Below, in pieces: positions 12,350-23,214 of a stretch of 64,000 bases of DNA. The first letter of the stretch is position 1; every line of letters begins with the position of its first letter. A program made the translations under genes and the position numbers. A model generated the notes under the pieces. The model saw only the letters and a program-made list of their open reading frames with translations, was not told the origin of the DNA and did no database searches. Source of the stretch: Ramazzottius varieornatus (Eukaryota; Tardigrada; Eutardigrada; Parachela; Ramazzottiidae); contig BDGG01000005.1 in assembly GCA_001949185.1 (NCBI GenBank), forward strand, positions 992,001-1,056,000. Reading direction: 5' to 3'.

Positions 12350-12752
12350 GAATATTTTTTTCTTCCAAGCGGGGCGGAGTTGTGCGATATAAAACTGAAC
12401 ACAGTTAAAGTTGAGGCCACAATTTGATGGCTTGAAGTCGAGACGAATTTCAAATGCATCTATGCTTCTTCGCACTGCCAACAATTTCGCCGACAGGACG
12501 TGTGTCGGCCACCTTCCTTTTCCGAGATATTTCCCAACTACAGCCCAAAATTAAAAATCTGACTTTAAATTGAAGAATCAGAACCTGTGAGCAAGATCGC
12601 CACATGTCCTATCGGCGACATTGCTGCGGTGGCAAGAAGCATAGATTGCATTTTGAAATTCGTCTCTACGTCAAGCCGTCAAATTGTGGTCTCAATATTA
12701 GACGTGTTCAGTTTCATATCTCACAACTCCGCCCCGCTCGAAATAAAAAGGT
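12350..12752. repeat. Long inverted repeat (foldback)
   Basis: The left arm (about 12350-12510) and right arm (about 12598-12752) are reverse complements at roughly 75-80% identity over 155 bases, with a spacer near 90 bases. Shared blocks include CACAACTCCGCCCCGCT, GAAATTCGTCTC and GTCAAATTGTGG-type stretches. A transcript would fold into a long hairpin. No open frame runs through it. Confidence 0.8.
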
Positions 12753-12929
12753 GTTTTCCCAAGCCGCAGACGCTTTCTTACAACTTGTGATGTACTATAG
12801 TATAATGAAACTAGATACCGAAATCTACGAAATACTACCCCATGGTCTCTATGAAACTAAGGAGCATTAGTAAATACTGGAAGCAGGATGAGTGCGAACA
12901 AAGTTGCAGAGCCAGAAACTCACCGTCAC

Positions 12930-15900
12930 TCACGTCTCTTCCAGTGCTTTATGTAGAAGACTTCTCGGCGGTTTACTCCGCGATCCTTCAGCAGCTTTCC
13001 GCCTGTTGGTTTCTTGCTGACATTCATACTGGTGGATCTCAGCACAAGCATACCGCAGCAAAGCCAGCGGACTGATGGTCACCGTCAAGTGGTAAACCTT
13101 GTCAGAGTGCAGACAGACGGCGATCAGATCGTCCAAGACAAACATACCCTGAAGTCCTCTGGAGAACTTTCTGTCCTTCCACAACTTCCACGTGGTCTCC
13201 CGTCCGCCCAGCATATGAACCAACAGCGCATATGCGTACTTCTTGATATCATTATCCTTACCCTGAGGACCGAAATACGAAGCGATATTCTCCAGGGCTT
13301 TCGTCTTGATGTAGACGTGGTGGCCAGGTCGAAGCTGTGTTCGATCGGGTGCCGGTGTCCGCCAGTACTCTTGTGCTTCTAACAGGGCTACTGTTTCCGC
13401 CTTGGGTCGTTGGTCCAGTTCAGGGAGGTGCCAGCGCGTTATTCCCTTGTCGTACGGCGCCAACTCATTCTTGTAAAACTCCCGTGCGAAAGCTCGAACC
13501 TTGCTGATCGAAACCACTTCCGGTGCTTTGAACAGCTCCACCACGTGTTCTACAAGCAGGAAAACTAAAGCGAACTATGAACCACAGAAACTGTACATTC
13601 GCTCTTACCAATAATAGCTTCGTTAAGAGACGCATCCAAAACCGCCGGACTTCGTCCCGCCTTTCTTCTTTCCAAAGACATCTTCAAGAACGCTTCTTCC
13701 CCACCAACCGCGTGATGAACCAAGATCTTCAAGTAAACGGTCCAGTCTTTGTTTTTTCTCGAAGACTCCGGTCCCATGTATCGTTGGTACTCGGCCAGCT
13801 TGATCTTATCCATGTAGAATTCCGAGTTGAGCGAAAGGCAAGTTCGATGCGGAGCGGGTGTTGTCCAGTAGTTGTAGCCTGGTTTGGCTGGTGGATCTTC
13901 GGCGCCAGGTACCAATGTGAAAAAGCTTGAAGTACTCTCAGGCGGGAACAGGACAGAAGCCATAACGGTTGTGCATTCGGCAAGGTGAAACTTCGGTGCC
14001 CGGCATAGGTGACAGTCCGTTATGTGTGTCCGGAAATCCGACAGGGACATCTCATCCAAACGGAAAGTTTTCTTGGTCCTCACTATCAACATTTAAACAT
14101 TCGATTATAATTACCAGAGACAAAAAATCTGAGATAGAATTATGTGATTCAAAATATGTGATTATGTGATTCAAAATTATGTGCTCCAGCAAACCTGACC
14201 AGATTGTCATCCAAAGTGGCGCAGTCTTCCACTCCGTACCACTAGATAGGTGCGCCACTTGAAAACACGATCTGGTGGAGACTGTTTGCGGAATGCCGAG
14301 CTTCTATCAATAGCCCATTATTAGTAATTCTTACGGTAGACGGCTTCGACGATATCGTCTCCCAGAAGCGCCATTCCGCCTCTTGTGACATGTTTAAGTC
14401 CTTCTCTGTACACATCCATACCGCCAACCACTTCGGCAATGACTTCCATCCCATACCGGCCATAAGGGTTAGCGGTTTGTACTGTCCCGTCCCGGAATCC
14501 TTTCTCTATCTCCGTGAGCCTTTCCTTACTCACGAAGAAGTCGAAGCCGAAAGCGACTTGAGTTTTCTGCGGGTCGGGGTACGAGTTCTGCTTCAAGTGG
14601 TCTCGAAGGAAAAAATCGGACGGTTTCCGACCGCCCACAACGACGCTTCTTTCGTCTTTGTACGACGCATTCATTTTTGGGCGTAGAGCTGCCAAGGTCG
14701 CCTCACGCACATCTCCCGCTTTATCCAGTGAGAACGAATACTGCATATGCTCTACAACGACGAAAGGAACATTAGTATGAATTACTGCAAATATCAATTA
14801 GGTGACTATCGAAGATGTACCAATAACAGCGTCTACGACCCCGCAAACATGGTCCGTCAATTCTTCCTTCGTGATGGGGCAAGTGCCGCTGGCAGAGTAG
14901 CCGAAGCTTCGGACAATTGTCTCACTTCCGCCCAGCAGATGTTCCCCCAGCGCTCTACCATACTTCACACTCTCATCGAACAGCTCTTCTGCCGTTGTCT
15001 CCGAAAAGTTTGGAAGACCATCGAAAAACCCCTTATCGACGAAGACCGTCTTTGCGCATTTCAGCCTTACTCGATCAGGAGCCGACGACATCCAATACTG
15101 TGATGAGAAGATCGTCCCACCGCAAAGCGGGGAATCTCCTGGTACGGAGAGCTGCCCATCGGAAGCTGTGGGAGCCAGTTGACTACTGTCCGACTGTTGT
15201 CCAGACAGTCTGGTTTCTTTTATTTCTTTCCTCAGTAAGGTCCTCACTGCTTTCCGTCTTCTCCTACGCTTTCTTGGTTCCTCGTCGGCAACAACTGAAT
15301 ATTCGACCGGCTCTTTCGAAGCTTCCTCGCTGTCATCCTCCAGTCGTTTCTTCTTGCTCTTCTTATCAGTAAAGGCTTCCTCCGCTTGTCTCTTCCGGAG
15401 CCGTTTGAAAAGCGAGGGGAACGAGCTCTTCTGAAGTGCAGGCTGCTTTCTGGCTTTGGATTGACGTGCTTCTTCGTACCTGTTCTCCTGGTCTTCGACG
15501 AGATGATCCAGCAAGATCTGAAGGTCCAAAGGCGACGTCAGCGTCGTCTTACCCAGCAGTTCCGTCACGAGTGATGTGTCGGCTTTCTGACCACGAACGC
15601 TGAAGGTAGGGATCATGGAGTAGGCTGATGGGTCGGAGGCATCAGTGCGAAACTGTAGGCACAAACACTCGTTAACGACTGCCGTCTGTTCTTTGTAACC
15701 AAGCCTGTAGACTGTGAGGATTCGGTCCTCCTTCCGCACGTCGTACTTCCATCTGGCGCTTTCTTGTCCCACTTTCGGCACAACCAGCATGACGAAATCC
15801 GCGAAGAGACCAGCTTGCCGGTGGAACTTCTCGTAGTCCAATTCCGAATCGCGGCGGCTTTCCTGTGACGCTTTTGTGTTTGAACAAGGAACAGCACCAG

Positions 15901-17972
15901 CGTCGAGGTCGCAGATGTCAGCCATCAACTCGTCCAGCTCTGCATATCTCTTGTGTCGGTGGCTTTGACTGGTGGCTTTGCGAGCTCTATATTCTTCCAG
16001 TAGAGCAGCAAGACGTGCCTTGGCGTACCGAACGTCCAGAGGTATTTCGAAAATCTACAAACAAAAAACATATGTGGAACCAGTCGTTACGCGTATGACT
16101 CGGGAACGTAGGCAGATGAACTGGACCACAAGAATTTTCCAAGTGGCGCACACTTTCGGCTAACAACAAGGAGAACGTGCGCCACTTGGGACAGCAATCT
16201 GGTTTAGTACGTTCAATCGCGTCAGGTTTTACAAAAAGTTGACGAGGCCCTGCCCGCAACTTCACTCGAGTATTCGGAAAAAAATGGCAAAACTAACGCA
16301 CCGACCAGAATATACTCATCGTAGTAAAAGGACCGGACTTAGCTAGCTTACCGCATCGTCATTTATCCTGTCGACGATATCTCTCCACGCATCGCCAGCT
16401 TGCCTTCCCAGTTCATACTGCAACTTGACAGCTTTCGCCAGCAGAACGTCTTTCTCTAAACTGAATTTACGACGTCTTTTTATTTCGCGGCCAGTGTAGT
16501 CCGTTCTCACATTTCCATCTTGTGAAGCTTCGGTAGATTCTCGTTTCAGGAAAATGGGAGCCATACCCAAAATCTGAGCCAAGTGCTCGTCGAGTTTCCC
16601 ATCTCTGTAAGTGTCATCATCTGACGCACTTGCGTTGCGCGCCTTGAACTGGTTCACGAGAACATCGAAGCGATCTCTCACGGCCCGCACATCAAGAGGC
16701 ATTTCGAAGAGCTGCAAGCAAGAAAATTGCAGCAGAATATCATTTCATATTTTGAGGCCATAAACTTACAGGAATAGCATTCAGTTTAGCCACAATCTCT
16801 TTCCATGCTTCGAACTCGAGTCCCTCCGTTTCGAAATCAGGCCGCGACTTGACAGCTTCTGCCAGCAGAATGTCCTTTTCCAAGTTGAACTTTCGACTTT
16901 TTTTCTCTTCACGACCGGCCTTGTCCACTTTTAAGGCTCTGTTTTCTTCCGGTGCGGCAGAGTTACGTCGGGAGGTACTTGAGTCCACGCCTAAAATTTC
17001 CGCAAGCAGCCGATCTAGCTTCCGGTACTTGTCGTCTTTGACCGAGCGGCCGCCATTCGCTTCGCGAGAACTGAATTCTTTCACAAGAACGTCGAAATGA
17101 TTTCTTACTGCTCGCACATCCAGAGGCGTCTCGAAGAGCTATCAAGATACAAAAAAAACTTGAATAGTTAGTTCGACATCGTTAAGGCCCTCGCAAAGTC
17201 GGACCATCTCATGTTAGTCGGTCACCCCCTGATCTCAGGTGTGAAGTCAAGGGTGACCGATAAGGGCTGAATAGTCCGGCTTAGAAAATTTGCCCTCATT
17301 AAGTACGGAACTCCACTCCGCACTTCCCGGGGCCGGAAAGTGGAAACACCTAAATTTGATAACTAAACTGAACGGTAGACCCCGTGAAAACGCATAAACT
17401 TACGGGGATGTCATTCAGAGCCTCGACGATCTCTTTCCATTCTACGTGTGGCACGTCCGACTCGTAGGGATTATGCGACAACACCGCTTCCGCCAACAGA
17501 ACGTCTTTCTCCAAGCCGAACTTGCGCCGGGTGCTCTTTTCTCGAGCAGAATACTCCAGATGTGCAGCCAAGGAAGCAGAGCTCGGATTCATGTCCACAA
17601 TTTCTGTCATTAACTGGTCCAGCTGGTCGTATTTGTACTGGTCGTCTAAGGATCTTGCATTGGTTGCATCGCGCCTGTTGTACTCCTCCAGCAGAGTGAT
17701 GAACCGCAACTGCACCGCACGAGCATCCAGCGGTCTCTCGAAAAGCTATCATCATGAATAATTACGCCGTTGATCAACATCATGTAATAGACTTTGTAAA
17801 CAGTTAATCAACTTACCTCAATAGCGTTCAGCACCTCGGCAATGTCGTTCCACGCATCGTTCTCTCTGCATCCTCCGTACGGATTCCTCGCCTTGACTTC
17901 TTCCGCCAGTAGGATGTCCTTTTCCAGGTTAAAGCGACGTCGATAGCCCTTTATCGTAGGAGCTGCAGCCAT
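12930..17972 (-). CDS. Tandem Myb/SANT-like plus BEN-like repeat protein (1323 aa)
   Basis: Eight exons join in phase: 17972-17817, 17745-17404, 17138-16770, 16711-16352, 16054-14821, 14751-14335, 14082-13609, 13549-12930. Residues 1-470 are four modules of a Myb/SANT-like pattern: F-LEKDILLAEAV, then AWKEIV, PLDVRAV and a helix ending in LLAEI. Each is cut by a phase-0 intron at the same point, so exons 2-4 are symmetrical units. A region with FADFVMLVVPKVGQ and basic NLS-like runs (KKSKKKR, RKRRRRRK) follows. The C-terminal half holds four related blocks, about 90 aa each, with YW-APDR-L, then LGEHLLGGSE or LVHMLGGRE, then LDDLI-type ends. The spacing of helix, (L/F)GG-E and final LD-helix resembles the BEN domain. 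I infer a nuclear DNA-binding regulator. The BEN assignment is by pattern only. Confidence 0.75.
14192..14285. repeat. Palindromic MITE-like element, copy 2 (Myb/BEN gene intron 6)
   Basis: Arms CCAAAGTGGCGCA and TGCGCCACTTGAAAA, with outer CCAGAT and ATCTGG. Lies wholly inside the intron between exons 6 and 7. Confidence 0.8.
16122..16212. repeat. Palindromic MITE-like element, copy 3 (Myb/BEN gene intron 4)
   Basis: Near-perfect arms TTCCAAGTGGCGCAC and GTGCGCCACTTGGGA around a loop with GGCTAACAACAAGG. Inside intron 4. Confidence 0.85.
17170..17350. repeat. Second hairpin repeat type (Myb/BEN gene intron 2)
   Basis: Arms TCGGTCACCC and GGGTGACCGA enclose about 25 bases. Outer parts also pair loosely (AAGGCCCTCGCAAA with TTTGCCCTCATT). 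Distinct from the GTGGCGCAC family. A similar hairpin sits in the NK1 intron. Confidence 0.6.
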
Positions 17973-18056
17973 TACGTATACTAAGCTCGGAAAAACGTAA
18001 GCGAAAACTGAAGAGTCGAAGACAACAAAAAAGGTAAGTTCCAAAACGTAATATTA

Positions 18057-19136
18057 TAGAGATTGCGAGGACAGGTCAGGTCTCATAAAAAGCCATTCTC
18101 ATTTTCCGGTCTCATGTTTCGCCGGGTCATGGGCCGGCTCGAACACGCTGAAACGCTGCTATTGGTCGGCTTGGAATCCGAGACTTCGATTCTGACATCG
18201 CGCCCGACTGGTCTCATGGAAAACTGAAATTTCAATGAGACCGATTTCTGAGACCGTCCGGTAAATTATCCCCTCTAACTTTTGCGTATCTCTGCGCGTT
18301 CCGGAGCCTGAAGACTACCCCTTTCGTGATTTTGGACCGCAGCGTGCGGTGTCGAACTTCTACAGGGGATTACGACATAACACACACGCATCTAACCTTA
18401 CTTCAGTGGCGCACTTCGAGTTTCACGATGCCCGAGGAATCGCGACTCAAGCTTGGAGATTTGCTATTATCCGTGAACTTCATAGCACCAGGATACTTCC
18501 AGATTACCAGAGGCTAGCAGCCTGGCTAGTCGGCTGACATTCGACGGAGGAGAGTCGCGGTATGACTTTCGGACTGTCATACAACCTCGGTGCTATGAGC
18601 ATTAAGTAACTGCTCAGGATTCGAGCAACCAAGGAGTCTGTGCTGATTCTGCTGCGATATGTGTTCTGCGTTGGTTTGTTTATCCGGGTAGCCAGGCTGA
18701 AGACAGTGGAAATCTCTGCTGAAGTTGCTGAGGTAGAGAAATTTGAACGAGAAAACAGACGTTCCCTGGTGTTGATTTACCAGAAATTGTCTTGCTGTGC
18801 CTCCTTTGACTTCTGTCCTCTTATGCGTATTGTAGCCTCCTTTTTTGTGTCATGAAAAATGTTAAGACTGGAGGCTCTGAGAGAGTCCAAGATGGTCAAA
18901 ACACCATTTACAGATCCAGTTTTTACTTCCGGTCGGCACAGCAATTATTGCGATATGAGAGTGCACAACGTGAGACCGCGAGGCGAAATTCTTCGCATGC
19001 ACAGATACCGACGTCACATTCAACTCTCATGAAGCTTGATTAGGGCGGAGTTGATTTGTTCAAATCTGATACTAGAAACTTAGGGTCGCAAATATGAGGG
19101 CAGTTCATGAGACCAGACGTGTCCTCGCAAACCCTA
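18057..19136 (+). mobile_element. 1.08-kb TIR DNA transposon, copy A
   Basis: Starts TAGAGATTGCGAGGACAGGT and ends with the inverted ACGTGTCCTCGCAAACCCTA. Ends match over about 35 bases and are flanked by TA on both sides, as for Tc1/mariner-type target-site duplication. It carries no transposase-length frame, so it is non-autonomous. Its copy at 50921-52015 is in the opposite orientation. It lies just upstream of the Myb/BEN gene start. Confidence 0.88.
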
Positions 19137-20215
19137 TATTATGTTGTATGATGTCATGTCAGGCCGAAGCCAAGGAGGAACGTAATGTGACATAAACACT
19201 TCGACAAGCTGCAGCCTGGATTCTGGAATCTGGAATGGCTTTCTCTTGCATCTCCTCAAAGATCAAAATTCTCTCCCTCCTGTTTTCCGATCCCCTCGGT
19301 CGAGAAAGGCTTCTGGACGCCATTCCAGTCCGAAGAAGGACAACGTAGTGGCGCAACAAGTCGCGCAGAAGCACCTGCACTGCACGGATCAGACCCCGAG
19401 ACCAGGGGGAGGATCATAGGGTAATATCGTAATCCACGCCACCCCCTCAGATTTCGCCCCACGATAGCTCATTCGACAGAACTCGACGAGCTGAATCGAA
19501 TGGCTGTATCCGTTTTGGGAAAATGCATTCTGGGAGGACCGCAGACAAGAAGAAAAATGCCTGTGATTAGAGCTTAGGACGCGGCCATCCCCAACCCCCT
19601 TCCCTCACCTAGACGCTCGTTCACCCTTCCCCACCCCCACCATTACCACTTTGGGAAGAGCCCACCGCTGCAACGGAAACGTGTCTTCCGGCAAAACTAA
19701 TTTCTTCCCCCTGACTCCAAAATGTGTTCTACCGGAAAACGAATGCGGCCATTCGACTCAGCTAGTCAAGATCTGTCGAATGAGCTATCAAGGGGTGAAA
19801 TCTGACGGGGTGACGTAGATTACGATTATACCGATCATCGTATGGTAGGATACCTTCGTCGCGCTTCCTGTCATCCTCTCGTTGTAAGCATCTGCAGGCG
19901 CAGCGTGCTCGACTTATCTTCCGATTGTGAACCTTACTGTTGTCGGCAATATGACAGATATCTTGATAGCCCTCCACCAACCCACTGGACAAGAATGCTT
20001 TAAAGAAAGGCTCATTGTCCTTCTGGAAGTTTACCCATCCCGACAGGTGATCTCCGTGAATTCTACAGACGGTTAATAATATTGGTCATCAGTCTAACGG
20101 CGGGCCTCATCGATCCTCGATGGATGAAATCTTAACGAAGAAGTCGGGCTGCGCCCTAGAGCCCGGACGAGGAGCGAAGAATATCCGTCCTTCCCTACCG
20201 TTCTCTCACGGATTC
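19137..20215. other. No supported gene
   Basis: About 1.1 kb between the transposon and the BEN paralogue. A homopolymer-rich C stretch lies near 19590-19660. I see no exon, RNA gene or repeat that I can support, and no Myb/SANT exons upstream of the paralogue. Confidence 0.4.
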
Positions 20216-22888
20216 CATTCCCACGACATGCACGATGCTGATTTCTTTGCGGACTTTGTCATGCTGTGGTTGTGCCAAAGTTTGGACAAGAGAGCGCCAG
20301 ATGGAAGTACGACGTCCGGAAAGACGAAAGAACGCTGACGGTGTACAGTTTGAGCTATAATGACCAGACCGCTTTCGTCAGTGAATGCTTGCATTTACAG
20401 TATTGTTCGGATTCACTCGACCCGTCTTCCTACTCACTCATCCCCACGTTCATATCCAGAGGACGCCTAACTGAGCCGTCCCTCGTGCTGCGTCTGCTTG
20501 GACGGTCTTCGATCACGTCGCCGATGGACCTTCAGACCGTGCCGGACCATCTGGACAACGAGTGCGAAAACAGATATCGTGTTCGAGAACTCGATGTAGC
20601 GGAAGTGCCGCTGCTGTGTAATCTGCAGGTCGTCCGCAGTGGAAGAAAAAGAAAGCCTGTAAAACATAGGTCGGCAGGGTTTCCGGGTGGGGCTAAGGCC
20701 AAAAAGCGGAAAGTAGGCGAGAAGCCATGTACGAAAGAAGCGCCAGATATGGTTGGAACTCTGTCGACTATCCTGGACATAGCAAAGGATGCAATAGCGG
20801 AAGTGTCCACAGAGTCTCCCCACTCCGTAAGGCGCTTGTCGACAGGACCAGCGCATCCACATTCGGGCGGAACAATCATGTCGTCCCAGTACTGGACGAC
20901 TTGTGCACCCAATCGCGAAAGACTCAACAGCGACAAACCCATCTTTGTCGACGCTGAGTTCATCAATGGGCTGCCGGACGTAGTCAATGTTGCGGAAGCA
21001 TTGTGCTGTGACGAGACTATCAGATATGGGCGGGTGCTGCTTGAGCATCTACTGGGCGGAAGTGGGGCTGTCAGACGAAGCTTCGCTTACTGCTCCAGCG
21101 GTACATGTCCCATAACGAAGGAGGAGCTGACGAAGCACGTCATCAATCAAGTTCTCCAGGCAGTTCTCGGTACATGTGTGACATCTGGAACCCAGTGTCT
21201 CTGCTACGAAATACACGATGTTTTTGTTACTGTTGCAGAGCATATTCAACGCTTGTTTGGGACGGGTAGGACAGAAGACGTTCGCGATACAATCCTGTCC
21301 ATTCTGCAACCGAAAATGACAGCTTCGTACGCTGAATTGCCCACTGTCCTCGCGGTCGGTCGGGTCCCGTCGCACACTTTCCTTCGTCCGCATCTGAAGC
21401 ACAACTCCTACCCAGACCCGAAGAAAACTCAACTCGCACACGGTTTTGACTTTCACGTGAACACGAGAAAGCTCCAAGAGATAGTGAGACGCTACACGGA
21501 GGGAGAGCAGAAGCACCTGAAGAACCGCAATGGCAACTTTGGGATGGACGTGGTTGCGGAGCTGGTTGGCGATCTCGACGTGTAAGGGAAGGACTGAAAC
21601 ATGTCCCGAGAGGCTCGATGGACCTACTCGGCGAAGATATTCCAGAAGCCATTTACCGTAAGCTTCAAATGGTTCCTAAGAGTTTCGTTCGGCTTCTGAT
21701 TGACCGTAACTTCCTTATCCGTTCAGGAAGGGCGAAGAAAGTGTTCGATATGGCCAGCAGCGTTACGTTACCTGATTTCCGAAAGCAGATCGCGGAGTGC
21801 AAACGTTCGCGAGGGAACAAAAGTAACGTCGACGAGGGCGGAAAGGTCATGGCTTCAGTTTTGTTCGATCCAAACCCGAAGGCCTGCTGTGGGCGTATTC
21901 CTGACAGCGATGACCCACCAGCGAAACTTGGGTGCAACTACTGGACGACACCCACCCCACATCGAACCCGCCTCTCGCTCAACTCGTCCTTCTATATGGA
22001 CACGGTCAAGCTGGCCGAGTGCCAACGATACATGGGACCCGAATCTGCCAGCAAGAAGAAAGACTGGCATATATACGCGAGGATGCTGGTACAACACGCA
22101 GCCGGTGGGGAAGCAGCCTTCTTTAGAATATGCCTCGAGAGAAGAAAGGCGCAGCTGAAGCTGAATGTTCTCGACGCTCCCATCAGAGACGCCATCATCG
22201 GTATGGTGAGCTCAAACCGCCGTCTGTAGCATGTACAGCAACCTAACTCACTTCTGTTGATGTTGTAGAACATGTGGTCGACCTGTACAAAGCACCAGAT
22301 GCCGTACCTGACAAACTCGTTCGTCCCTTCGTCCTCAATTTCGTGCATTATGACATAAAGCTGTATGACAAGGGAATAACACGATGGTACTTCCCTGAAC
22401 TGGACCAACGACCCAAGGCGGAAACAGTAGCCCTGTTAGAAGCACAAGAGTACTGGCGGACACCGGCACCCGATCGAACACAGCTTCGACCTGGCCACCA
22501 CGTCTACATCAAGACGAAAGCCCTGGAGAGCATCGCTTCATACTTTGGCCCACAGTCCAAGGAGAACTGTATCAAGCAGTACAGTTGCGCCTTGTTGATG
22601 CACATGTTGGGCGGCATGAAAACTGCCTTCAACCTGTGGCAGGGCAAACAGTTCACCGACGGACTTCGGGGCATGTTCCTGCTGGATGACTTGATTGCCG
22701 TATGCTTACACTCAGATGAGTTGTTTCATCTGGCTGTATCCGTCAGTCCGCAGGCTTGTTTGCAGTTCTCCTCTGTTAGAATGATGCGCCACGGTCGGAA
22801 TGAAGTTAGGAACGAAATATGCGCCGCTAACGGAGGTCGACCTCGAGCGGCCAGAAGCTTGTTTCACTTCGCTCTCGGTGTGTCGTAG
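20216..22888 (+). pseudogene. Decaying paralogue of the BEN-like half
   Basis: This inverted copy matches the Myb/BEN gene from FADFV onward: adaptor, then all four BEN-like repeats, with introns kept at the same sites (GTACATG...GTTGCAG at about 21171-21237, CCGTAAG...TTCAG at about 21659-21727, and GTATGG...TTGTAG at about 22200-22269). The reading frame is broken by an extra TG near 20265-20268 (ATGCTGTGGTTG against ATGCTGGTTG) and by a missing base near 21584 (GTGTAAGGG against GTGTACAGA). The four Myb/SANT-like modules are absent upstream. Preserved introns mean segmental duplication, not retroposition. The last two repeats (21737-22204 and 22270-22888) remain open and could still be translated from a shorter transcript. 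A tract at 22393-22529 is identical to the intact gene. Confidence 0.8.
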
Positions 22889-23198
22889 TATACTTCTCTG
22901 ATCTCATATACTGGATGGCGTTTTCTCGTTTTCTCATATACTGAATATGTTAACTGAATATACTGAACTGTAAAATATGTTTTTGTGCTTGCTGCATTTC
23001 GAATATCATAGCCAATTAATTACTTCCGGTTGTCACCGACTCACCGCATGATGCGATAACATACTAATGACTAAGTAGTGGAACCTCTCCCATTGATTAG
23101 GAAAAGTTGGTCGTACACATGGGTGGAATCCTTAGCTCGGTTCTTGGTACATTGTTCTGTGTCCTTACGTGATTTAGTGATGGGAAATTTCCATCTTT
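22889..23198. other. Spacer between BEN paralogues
   Basis: AT-rich, about 310 bases, no coding or repeat signal that I can support. Confidence 0.4.
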
Positions 23199-23214
23199 GT
23201 GCTCTTCTTTGCAG

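Noticed and set aside
18326-18537. Small frames shared by both 1.1-kb transposon copies as possible transposase
   Set aside because: 62-63 codons, no DDE/D motif, conserved only because the DNA copies are similar.
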